This document shows, piece by piece, positions 33,181 to 40,923 of a stretch of 64,000 nucleotides of DNA. A program made the position numbers and the translations under genes. The notes beneath the pieces are model-generated. The model was not told the DNA's origin and did no database searches. It saw nothing but the letters and a program-made list of their open reading frames with translations. Each line of letters begins with the position of its first letter. The first letter of the stretch is position 1. Origin of the DNA: Chitinophaga eiseniae. GTDB taxonomy: Bacteria > Bacteroidota > Bacteroidia > Chitinophagales > Chitinophagaceae. The DNA is taken from NCBI RefSeq assembly GCF_012641265.1, contig NZ_JABAHZ010000001.1:1240001-1304000 (forward strand), written 5' to 3'.

Positions 33181-34266
33181 ATGGGTATGATACTACAGAA
33201 ACTGGTGAATGGATTGCTTATTACAATAGCAGCGCTATGGCTGGCTGCTTTGGCACTATACGCCTTTACCGATATTGATGTGTTATCCTTCCGGCGATGG
33301 GAAGATGTGAAGCTTACAGGAAAACCGCACCGGGACAGGATACCTCCATCCCTGGCAGCCATGGAGCTGGAAAATAGTCATGATCCCGCCACCGACACCT
33401 CGCAATACAATACCCTCCTGCTTCACCTGGTTCACCAAAAGCCCTCTGCAAAATGGCCGGTAAGAACCGCGTATCCCTTACCTGGTGCATTATTACCTTA
33501 CCACCGGGTGGTGGCCTTTTATGGTAATCTGTACTCCGCTCAAATGGGCATTTTGGGTGCCTTACCAGTCGACAGTATGCTGAAGCAACTGGACGAAGAA
33601 GTGCACAAGTGGAAGATGGCCGATACCTGCATCCCTGTTATGCCGGCTTTACACTACATTGTAGTAACCGCGCAGGGCAATCCCGGGAAAGACGGAAAGT
33701 ACCGGCAACGTATGCCTGAAAGCGAAATTAACAAAGTACTCCTCCTGGCAGCAAAAGCCCATGCCATCGTGTTCCTTGATGTGCAGGTTGGGCTTAGTAC
33801 TTTAACAGACGAACTGCCGCTATTAGAGAAATACCTGGCGCGCCCGGATGTCCACCTGGGCATAGATCCCGAATATTCCATGAAAAATCAGCGTCCACCC
33901 TGTTCATCTATTGGCACTTTTGATGCAGCCGATATTAACTATGCCATTTCCTGGCTGACAGCCCTCGTACAGCAACATCATCTTCCCCCTAAAATACTGG
34001 TTGTACACCGCTTTACCCAGGGGATGGTCACTAATTACAAGAACATCCATCTTACACCGGAAGTACAGGTGGTCATGAATATGGATGGATTTGGCGATGT
34101 AGCCCGGAAGAAAGACAGTTATCAGTGCTGGATATCCGGAGAACCTGTTCAGTTTACAGGGTTTAAACTGTTTTATAAAAACGATATAGCAACTGGACGA
34201 CACCTGATGCAACCTGCGGAAGTGCTGGCACTTTATCCGCAACCAGTGTATATCCAGTATCAATAA
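33181..34266 (+). CDS. Membrane-anchored TIM-barrel-like protein of unknown function (regulon member)
   Basis: 361 residues with an N-terminal anchor (LLITIAALWLAALALYAF), a 60-residue linker and a globular domain: YHRVVAFYGNLYSAQMGILGALPVDSMLKQLDEE, VMPALHYIVVTAQGNPGKDGKYRQRMPESEINKVLLLAAKAHAIVFLDVQVGLSTLTDELPLLEKYL, VHLGIDPEYSM, KILVVHRFTQGMVTNYKNI, VQVVMNMDGFG. The pattern of strand-end Asp, His and Gln residues looks like a TIM barrel and resembles actinobacterial lipoproteins I recall by pattern (AFYGxPxSxxLGVLG); function is unknown. Promoter P9 places it in the stress regulon. An alternative start is two codons in. Confidence 0.75.
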   Translation: MGMILQKLVNGLLITIAALWLAALALYAFTDIDVLSFRRWEDVKLTGKPHRDRIPPSLAAMELENSHDPATDTSQYNTLLLHLVHQKPSAKWPVRTAYPLPGALLPYHRVVAFYGNLYSAQMGILGALPVDSMLKQLDEEVHKWKMADTCIPVMPALHYIVVTAQGNPGKDGKYRQRMPESEINKVLLLAAKAHAIVFLDVQVGLSTLTDELPLLEKYLARPDVHLGIDPEYSMKNQRPPCSSIGTFDAADINYAISWLTALVQQHHLPPKILVVHRFTQGMVTNYKNIHLTPEVQVVMNMDGFGDVARKKDSYQCWISGEPVQFTGFKLFYKNDIATGRHLMQPAEVLALYPQPVYIQYQ

Positions 34267-34528
34267 TAAACTTTGCATTAAACCCCACATTTTCATTCTC
34301 CTTTTACCTTCCTGTTCCTTTTTGTATATTTAATGTACCGAAACTGACTTGACAAGACCACGTTATAAAACCCGGCCGGCGAAGAAAAAAAAGCATTGAT
34401 AATAGTCAATTTTACGGTAGCAGAATTAACTGAATAACAGGAATTTAGCCTTCTGCATAAACTGGCTCATCACCTCCATAAAAAATATAAGCGGACAGCT
34501 GCCAATCGACAGCTGTAATTTTTTAGCT

Positions 34529-37117
34529 ATGAAAAAAAGATCTGTTGTTACATTTTTACTTGCCGGCGCCTCGTTGCTAATTTACCATTGCAGTATTCCC
34601 CGACATGCAGCATTTGCGCCAACAACGGCCACAGAAAAGTTGCCCAGGGATTCTTCAGGGAAAATAATAGTACAGTCGAACCCCGATGGCGCTTATTTAT
34701 CAACCGAACAAAGCCTTGCAGCTATTCATGTACCGGATGGTTACCATTTACAGTTGGTGGCCAGTGAACCGATGGTGAAGGAACCGGTGGCCATCGCCTG
34801 GGATGGCAACGGCCGTATGTTCGTATCCGAAATGCTTACCTATATGCAGGATGTGGATGGATCAAACGAGAACGCCCCCCTGTCAAGGATTTCGCTGCTG
34901 GAAGATACCAACGGCGATGGTGTGATGGATAAAAGCACCATCTATATCGATAGCCTGGTACTACCGCGTATGATCCTTTGTGTAGGCAAAAAGCTCCTGG
35001 TGAGCGAAACCTATACAAACAACATCTGGTCTTATGAAGATGTAAACCAGGACGGCAAAGCAGACAAGAAAGTACAGGTATTCGGTAACAGCACCCCGCA
35101 CAGCGGCAACCTGGAACACCAGCGCAGCGGCCTTATCTGGAATATTGACAACAGGATATACGTTACCTATGAAAATCTCCGGTACCGGTATAGCAACGAT
35201 AAACTTGTTGCAGATACGATGTTTACCGGGTATGGACAATGGGGCATTGGCAACGATGATTACGGCAGGCTATATTTCTCTGCCGCCGGAGGCGAAGTGC
35301 CTGCCTATGGCTTCCAGCTAAACCCCTTCTATGGCCGGTATGATGTTCCCGAACAACTAGCCGATGGCTTCAACGCCGTATGGCCTGTTATCGCCACACC
35401 GGATGTGCAGGGAGGACCAGGCAGGCTACGCCCCGATAGCACGCTGAATCATTTTACCGGTTGCTGTGGGCAATCCATCTTCCGGGGAAATGCGCTCCCG
35501 GACGACCTGAAAGGCGATCTTCTTATCTGTGAACCCGTGGGCCGGTTAATCCGCCGCGCCAAAGTCACCAACCAGCAAGGTATCCGGGTTTTGCAGAATG
35601 CCTATCAGCAGGAAGAGTTCATTGCCGCTACCGATATGAATTTCCGGCCGGTGAATACGGCCAATGGACCGGATGGCTGTTTATATATCGTAGATATGCA
35701 TAGAGGCATTATCCAGGAAGGTAACTGGACCCGTAAAGGAAGCTACCTGAGACCGGAGATACTGAAACGCGGATTGGATAAGAATATCAGCCATGGAAGA
35801 ATTTATCGCCTGATACATGATGGATACCGGCCTGGCCCTAAACCTAACCTGCTAGCACAGGATGGAAACACCCTGGTGTCTTACCTTTCCCATGCCAATG
35901 GCTGGTGGAGAGATAATGCACAAAAGGAGCTGATTGTACGCCAGGATCTGTCTGTGCTGCCGGCACTGGTTAGCATGCTGGAGAAACATACCAATGAATT
36001 GGCCCGTTTGCATGCTTTATGGACACTGGAAGGTCTGCATGCCGTTAACTCATCCATCCTGGCAACAGCGATGAAAGATGCCAGTCCGCAGGTTCGTAAA
36101 GCAGCGGTTATTATCAGCGAGCCGTTTCTCAAACTCCATGATGCGGGTGTAAAGGATCTGCTGACAGGCCAGGGAAGCGAGTCCGACGCCGATGTACAGG
36201 CACAGCTGGTGGCTACCCTCGCCTATTATGCACCCGGTGAATCCAAAAAGATACAGGAGCATTTTGCGCAATCGGGAGGCAATACCAAAAACCTGGTGGC
36301 TATTGCGTCGTTGATAGAAAAAAACAGGAATCAAAAAATGTATGGATTTGATCTGGCCGGTATTCCTGCAAATGAAAAGGCGGTCATTCTTAAAGGACAG
36401 GAAACCTTTCAGCAGGTTTGTGCCACCTGCCATGGCGACAACGGGAAAGGCATTTCCATTGGCGGTGCTCCTATGGCGGCCCCGCCATTAGCTAACTCAC
36501 CGCGGACCGGCAACCCTAATATGCTCATCAACATTCTCCTGCATGGTTTGTCCGGGCCCATAGACGGTAAAACCTATCCCGATGTGATGGCGCCACTCGG
36601 CGCCGCCAACAGCGATGAATGGGTGTCGAATGTACTCAGCTACGTGCATTACCGGTTCAGACCATCCCGTACTGATTTTACGGTAATAACGCCGGAAGAG
36701 GTCAAAAAAATAAGGACATTGACAGAAAATCGTTCGGCATTATTTACGATCTCAGAACTCGAAAATTTTCAACCAACAGAAAAGTCTGCCACGGTAGTTG
36801 CTACATCAACAACGGTGGCAAAGAAGGAAACAGCTACGCCGAAAAGAACTGTCACGCCATCTGCATTTGCTACAGAAAAGCAACTACTTGCAAAACTCGA
36901 TTGCGCCGCATGTCACCGGCCGGATGTAAAACTGGTAGGTCCATCCTACAAAGCCATTGCACAAAAGTATAAGCGCAGCGACATCAACGTTAACAAGCTG
37001 GCCGGCAAGGTCATTGCCGGCGGAAGTGGGAACTGGGGCACCACTCCGATGATACCGCATCCGGCACTTAGCACAGCTGATGCCCGGAAAATTGTGAGAT
37101 ACATTTTATCGCTTTAA
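34529..37117 (+). CDS. PVC-type beta-propeller protein with HEAT repeats and two cytochrome c domains
   Basis: 862 residues with an N-terminal export signal (YHCS is a possible lipobox). A PVC-type membrane-bound dehydrogenase propeller (about 70-430: VPDGYHLQLVASEPMVKEPVAIAWDGNGRMFVSEM), HEAT-like helices (450-610), a first cytochrome c (CATCHGDNGKG, near residue 632), and after a Thr-rich linker a second, c551-like cytochrome (CAACHRPDVKLVGPSYKAIAQKYK, near 792; distal Met in GTTPMIPHP). Likely periplasmic electron transfer from sugar or alcohol oxidation. One unpaired regulon-type palindrome (34397-34408) is 120 bases upstream. Confidence 0.88.
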   Translation: MKKRSVVTFLLAGASLLIYHCSIPRHAAFAPTTATEKLPRDSSGKIIVQSNPDGAYLSTEQSLAAIHVPDGYHLQLVASEPMVKEPVAIAWDGNGRMFVSEMLTYMQDVDGSNENAPLSRISLLEDTNGDGVMDKSTIYIDSLVLPRMILCVGKKLLVSETYTNNIWSYEDVNQDGKADKKVQVFGNSTPHSGNLEHQRSGLIWNIDNRIYVTYENLRYRYSNDKLVADTMFTGYGQWGIGNDDYGRLYFSAAGGEVPAYGFQLNPFYGRYDVPEQLADGFNAVWPVIATPDVQGGPGRLRPDSTLNHFTGCCGQSIFRGNALPDDLKGDLLICEPVGRLIRRAKVTNQQGIRVLQNAYQQEEFIAATDMNFRPVNTANGPDGCLYIVDMHRGIIQEGNWTRKGSYLRPEILKRGLDKNISHGRIYRLIHDGYRPGPKPNLLAQDGNTLVSYLSHANGWWRDNAQKELIVRQDLSVLPALVSMLEKHTNELARLHALWTLEGLHAVNSSILATAMKDASPQVRKAAVIISEPFLKLHDAGVKDLLTGQGSESDADVQAQLVATLAYYAPGESKKIQEHFAQSGGNTKNLVAIASLIEKNRNQKMYGFDLAGIPANEKAVILKGQETFQQVCATCHGDNGKGISIGGAPMAAPPLANSPRTGNPNMLINILLHGLSGPIDGKTYPDVMAPLGAANSDEWVSNVLSYVHYRFRPSRTDFTVITPEEVKKIRTLTENRSALFTISELENFQPTEKSATVVATSTTVAKKETATPKRTVTPSAFATEKQLLAKLDCAACHRPDVKLVGPSYKAIAQKYKRSDINVNKLAGKVIAGGSGNWGTTPMIPHPALSTADARKIVRYILSL

Positions 37118-37138
37118 ACAAACTGTCTTCAACTAAAC

Positions 37139-37174
37139 GAAAGGACTGGTAAGTTGCCGCTTACCGGTCCTTTC
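37139..37174 (+). terminator. Terminator after the PVC di-cytochrome gene
   Basis: 15-bp stem with one G-T pair (37139-37153 with 37160-37174), 6-base loop, then TCATTT. Confidence 0.7.
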
Positions 37175-37252
37175 TCATTTAGCCGATACCAGGCGTCCTA
37201 TTAAATTGTTAAAACAATACTAACTTACGGCCGGTATCAAGTACCTGCTATT

Positions 37253-38095
37253 ATGAAATGGATCACCCGTGAACGCCCTAAAATAGACCGGATTGCCTGC
37301 CCATGGCTAATTAAACGTTTCGTGGATGCGGACGCGGAGTTTATGTATGTACCTGCCGGCGAGGTGTTATCCCGCGCAGAAGCTGAACGTGCGACTCCTT
37401 TTGATATTGCCGGTGTGGAGTATACACATTATGAGGACCAATGCACCTTTGACTATATCCTGAAGAAACATAAAATTGAAGATCCGGCCGTTCACATCAT
37501 GGCGCCTATTGTGCGGGGTGCTGACACCGACCGCCACGATCTTGCCACGCAGGCGTCTGGGCTATGGGCCATTTCCGCGGGACTGGCCTACAACGAACCT
37601 GATGACCAGGCGTTGCTCGAAAAAGGCATGCTGCTTTATGATGCGCTTTACAGCTGGGCCAAATATCTCCAGCACGTGAAGCATACCCAGCAGCCATTTG
37701 AAAACCAGCTGATCGATATTTTTAAAAAATTTCTCCAACAGGAAAAAGAAAGCAGGAAAATACCCGGTTGGGCCAAAGAACTGAAGGAAATCATCCAGGA
37801 CCAGATCGATACCAACCTTAATCTGAGCCTGAAAGGCTTATCAGAAACGCTTCAGGTGCATCCGGCCTATTTGTCGAGAGAGTTTTCAAAATACTTCGAT
37901 GATTTGTCCTTTGGTGATTATATCCGTAAGTTCCGGATCGATAAAGCTACCCAGCTGTTAAGCACCACAGATCATTCTCTGACAGAAATTGCCTACCTGA
38001 CGGGGTTTTCAGATCAGAGCCATTTTACCCGGATTTTTAAGAAATTTACCGGTAAAAGTCCTTCTGCTTATAAAAAGGGATTGATGAAAAAGTAA
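37253..38095 (+). CDS. ChrB-domain / AraC-HTH fusion regulator
   Basis: 280 residues. Residues 1-140 are a ChrB C-terminal-type domain (MKWITRERPKIDRIACPWLI, FDIAGVEYTHYEDQCTFDYILKKHKI, VRGADTDRHDLATQASGLWAISAGLAY, YDALYSWAKY), nearly colinear with the stand-alone copy at 39258. Residues 180-278 are a complete AraC-type double HTH (LSLKGLSETLQVHPAYLSREFSKYF, SLTEIAYLTGFSDQSHFTRIFKKFTGKSPSAYKKG). ChrB is known as a chromate-responsive regulator/accessory protein; here the domain probably senses and the HTH acts on the DUF1259, chrB2 and chrA genes. I know of no described protein with this architecture. Confidence 0.9.
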   Translation: MKWITRERPKIDRIACPWLIKRFVDADAEFMYVPAGEVLSRAEAERATPFDIAGVEYTHYEDQCTFDYILKKHKIEDPAVHIMAPIVRGADTDRHDLATQASGLWAISAGLAYNEPDDQALLEKGMLLYDALYSWAKYLQHVKHTQQPFENQLIDIFKKFLQQEKESRKIPGWAKELKEIIQDQIDTNLNLSLKGLSETLQVHPAYLSREFSKYFDDLSFGDYIRKFRIDKATQLLSTTDHSLTEIAYLTGFSDQSHFTRIFKKFTGKSPSAYKKGLMKK

Positions 38096-38129
38096 AAAAT
38101 AGACTAAACCTTATTTTTCGTTCTATTTT
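38092..38129 (+). promoter_or_regulatory. Direct repeat copy 1 upstream of the DUF1259 gene (candidate ChrB-AraC operator)
   Basis: 38 bases, identical at 35 of 38 positions to 39177-39214, core AGACTAAACCTTATT. It begins in the stop codon of the fusion regulator and lies 72 bases before the DUF1259 start. A conserved non-coding repeat at two promoters is most simply an operator or promoter element. Confidence 0.7.
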
Positions 38130-38201
38130 TTGGCATCCGGGAATTGGAAATTGCAGTTTGAGCACTGATTTGCATTTGATTAAACCTGTAATACACCTGT
38201 T

Positions 38202-39164
38202 ATGAAACGCGTTATTTCGCATCTCCTTGTCACCGCCTCCATGGCCACATTACTGGCGGCGGCCTGTAATAATCCGTCTCAACCTGCTAACAAAGCAGAC
38301 AGCAGTAAACGCAATAATATCCTATGCCCGCCGGGCAGCAGCAAACTGGATGTGCAGAAAATTGAGGCCGTAACCGGCATGAAAGGCGTAGCCAAAAATG
38401 GCGAATACAAAATAACGGTTCCTCAAAATGACCTGAACGTAGTGGTAGATGGATTTAAGATAATCGCGCCAATGGGGCTGGGAAGCTGGGCCGCGTTCAC
38501 CCCTTGTGCCGACAGCGTAATGGTGATGGGTGATATCATCGTTACAGAAACCGACCTGGCGCCCGTTCAGCAGGAAGTGATACACCAGGGCTTTACGATC
38601 ACTGCTATTCATAACCACTTTGTTCGCAACCATCCTAATGTGATGTATATGCACATAGATGGCAGAGGCAAAGCGGAGCAGGTAGCAGCCAACGTGAAAG
38701 CCATCTTCGACAAAGTAAAGGAAGTAAGGGGCAAAGATCCTAAAGCCGGCAACGCCGACAGCGTGCAGAATACCATCAACATTGCCCGTCTCGACAGCAT
38801 CATCGGACATAAGGGAGAGATGGCCAAAGGCGTATATAAGTACACCATTGGCAGGCCGGATGTGGCATTGCAGGAACATGGCATCCCCGTAAGCAGCTTC
38901 ATGGGTTTCAATACCTGGTCGGCCTGGCAGGGCACAGATGAAAAGGCCGCAGTGGCGGGCGATTTTACCATGCTGGAAAATGAAGTAGCACCTGTTATCA
39001 AAGCACTGGTTGAAAACGGGATTGAAGTAGTGGCTGTACACAATCACATGGTACACGAACAACCCCGCATCTTTTTCCTGCACTATTGGGGAGTGGGCCC
39101 GGCAGAAAAACTGGCCAGAGGATTCAAAGCTGCGTTGGATCAGACAGCTGGAGGCCACAAATAA
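38202..39164 (+). CDS. DUF1259 (LppY/LpqO-like) lipoprotein with two repeated halves
   Basis: 320 residues, lipoprotein signal (LAAAC). The DUF1259 fold is present twice: about 50-180 (AVTGMKGVAKNGEYKITVP, MGLGSWAAFTPCADSVMVMGDIIVTETDLAPVQQEVIHQGFTITAIHNHFVRNHPNVMYMHIDGRG) and 193-315 (IIGHKGEMAKGVYKYTIGRPD, MGFNTWSAWQGTDEKAAVAGDFTMLENEVAPVIKALVENGIEVVAVHNHMVHEQPRIFFLHYWGVG). Each half keeps a HNHxVxxxP motif suited to metal binding. Function unknown; the chromate context suggests a periplasmic role there. Confidence 0.88.
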   Translation: MKRVISHLLVTASMATLLAAACNNPSQPANKADSSKRNNILCPPGSSKLDVQKIEAVTGMKGVAKNGEYKITVPQNDLNVVVDGFKIIAPMGLGSWAAFTPCADSVMVMGDIIVTETDLAPVQQEVIHQGFTITAIHNHFVRNHPNVMYMHIDGRGKAEQVAANVKAIFDKVKEVRGKDPKAGNADSVQNTINIARLDSIIGHKGEMAKGVYKYTIGRPDVALQEHGIPVSSFMGFNTWSAWQGTDEKAAVAGDFTMLENEVAPVIKALVENGIEVVAVHNHMVHEQPRIFFLHYWGVGPAEKLARGFKAALDQTAGGHK

Positions 39165-39176
39165 TTTCCGTCAAAA

Positions 39177-39214
39177 GTAAAAAACAGACTAAACCTTATT
39201 ATTCATTCTATTTT
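39177..39214 (+). promoter_or_regulatory. Direct repeat copy 2 upstream of chrB2
   Basis: Second copy of the 38-base element (35/38 identical to 38092-38129), 13 bases after the DUF1259 stop and 43 bases before the chrB2 start at 39258. Confidence 0.7.
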
Positions 39215-39257
39215 CCCAATATCTATAGTATGAACTTGCAGGTATAAATCCAACATG

Positions 39258-39725
39258 ATGAAATGGATTACCCGCGAGCGTCCTAAAATAGACCGTATTG
39301 CCTGTCCGTGGCTGATAGGCCGCTTTATCGATCCCGAAGCGGAAATTATCTATGTACCAGCCAACCAGGTACTGGCAAAAGCAAAGGAATATGACGCCAT
39401 TCCTTTCGACATTCCAGGTGTAGCGCATTCTCACGAAGGGGAATTTTGCTCGTTCGACTATTTCCTTAAAAGATATGAGCTGGATGACCCGGCCCTGCTG
39501 CAATTGGCGGTAATCATCCGCGCGGCAGATACGAACCGCTTCGACCTTGCCCCACAGGCGGCAGGGCTGTGGGCCATTTCAGCCGGGCTTTCGTATAACC
39601 ATGACAGTGATTCCGAGATGCTGGAAATTGGCCGGAAGATATATGATGCCCTTTACAGCTGGGCAAAATACCGGCAATCTGAACAACATACCTGGACCCA
39701 AACATTCCCTCAAAATGAACCATAG
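39258..39725 (+). CDS. Stand-alone ChrB domain protein
   Basis: 155 residues (ATG 39255 or 39258; the second matches the paralogue at 37253). MKWITRERPKIDRIACPWLIGRFIDPEAEIIYVPANQV, FDIPGVAHSHEGEFCSFDYFLKRYEL, IRAADTNRFDLAPQAAGLWAISAGLSY, YDALYSWAKYRQ. It matches the N-terminal half of the fusion regulator without the HTH. Overlaps the chrA start by 11 bases, so it is translationally coupled. Probably a chromate-resistance accessory protein. Confidence 0.88.
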   Translation: MKWITRERPKIDRIACPWLIGRFIDPEAEIIYVPANQVLAKAKEYDAIPFDIPGVAHSHEGEFCSFDYFLKRYELDDPALLQLAVIIRAADTNRFDLAPQAAGLWAISAGLSYNHDSDSEMLEIGRKIYDALYSWAKYRQSEQHTWTQTFPQNEP

Positions 39726-40887
39726 CAACACCACTGTGCCATATAGCCTGCGTGAGCTCATCCTTTATTTTCTGAAACTAGGCACCTGGGGCTTCGGTGG
39801 TCCCGTAGCCCTGGCCGGATATATGCACCGCGACCTGGTTGAAGATAAACAATGGATCAGTGAAGAAGATTACAAAGAAGGCCTCACGCTGGCACAATTG
39901 GCGCCCGGCCCCCTGGCAGCACAACTCGGCATATACATGGGATATGTTCATTACCGCCTGCTGGGAGCCACGCTTGCTGGTTTAGCGTTTGTATTTCCCT
40001 CTTTCCTCATGGTGTTGGGCCTTGGCTTCATCTACGTGCACTGGCAGGGCATTCCCTGGATGCAGGCAGTTTTTTACGGCGTTGGAGCAGCCGTTATTGG
40101 CATTATCGGCACCAGCGCCTGGAAACTAACCCGTAAATCTGTAGGCAGCAATAAAGTGCTACTGGCGATCTATATCATTACCGCGGCTTATACCGTATGG
40201 CAGGAAAACGAAAACATCTGGCTGTTTTTGGGCGCAGGTATCCTCTACTGGCTCTTAAAAGCGCCTCCGGGCAAATTATCTTTCCTCCGAAAAAACGCGG
40301 CAATACCGAAATCGCTGGCTCCTTCCCTATTACTGCACATCACAACGGCTACCCAGGGGAAAACACTTTGGCAAATACTTTTGTACTTTACCAAGGCAGG
40401 TGCGTTTGTGTTTGGCAGTGGTCTCGCTATCGTACCCTTTCTTTATGGCGGTGTAGTAAAGGAATACGGCTGGTTGAATGAACAACAGTTCCTGGATGCA
40501 GTAGCGGTGGCCATGATTACACCCGGCCCGGTGGTGATTACCGTAGGATTTATCGGGTACCTGACGGCAGGCTTTCCCGGCGCCTGTATCGCTGCCCTGG
40601 GCACTTTTTTCCCTTGTTATCTCTTTACGGTATTACCGGCTCCCTATTTCAGAAAATACGGCAAGCATCCGGGGATTAAGGCTTTTGTAGACGGTGTTAC
40701 CGCTGCCGCTATCGGCGCTATTTCCGGTGCCGTTGTTGTGCTTACGAAACGATCGCTCATAGATGCTTATACCATTGGTATCGCCGCATTAACCGCATTT
40801 ATCCTGTGGCGGTTCAAGAAGGTGCCGGAACCGCTTATCATTGCAGTGGCCGCAGGCATGGGCTTCCTGGCGAGAACGATTTTTTAA
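39715..40887 (+). CDS. chrA: Chromate transporter ChrA (long-chain CHR family)
   Basis: Start at ATG 39715 (MNHSNTTVPYSLRELILYFLKLGTWGFGGPVALAGYM); the frame opens 56 codons earlier, inside chrB2, but that part is not family-like. 390 residues, about ten TM helices in two homologous halves, each starting with the CHR signature: FGGPVALAGYMHRDLV...LAQLAPGPLAAQLGIYMG and FGSGLAIVPFLYGGVV...VAMITPGPVVITVGFIGY. Exports chromate across the inner membrane. Followed at 36 bases by the TolC gene. Confidence 0.93.
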   Translation: MNHSNTTVPYSLRELILYFLKLGTWGFGGPVALAGYMHRDLVEDKQWISEEDYKEGLTLAQLAPGPLAAQLGIYMGYVHYRLLGATLAGLAFVFPSFLMVLGLGFIYVHWQGIPWMQAVFYGVGAAVIGIIGTSAWKLTRKSVGSNKVLLAIYIITAAYTVWQENENIWLFLGAGILYWLLKAPPGKLSFLRKNAAIPKSLAPSLLLHITTATQGKTLWQILLYFTKAGAFVFGSGLAIVPFLYGGVVKEYGWLNEQQFLDAVAVAMITPGPVVITVGFIGYLTAGFPGACIAALGTFFPCYLFTVLPAPYFRKYGKHPGIKAFVDGVTAAAIGAISGAVVVLTKRSLIDAYTIGIAALTAFILWRFKKVPEPLIIAVAAGMGFLARTIF

Positions 40888-40923
40888 TATGGATATAGTT
40901 CGTTATATAAATATATTTGATGA

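Noticed and set aside
39547..39714. N-terminal extension of the ChrA frame upstream of 39715
   Set aside because: It lies wholly within the chrB2 coding region in another frame and its residues (MPHRRQGCGPFQ...) are unlike the CHR family, which starts normally at MNHSNTTVPYS.
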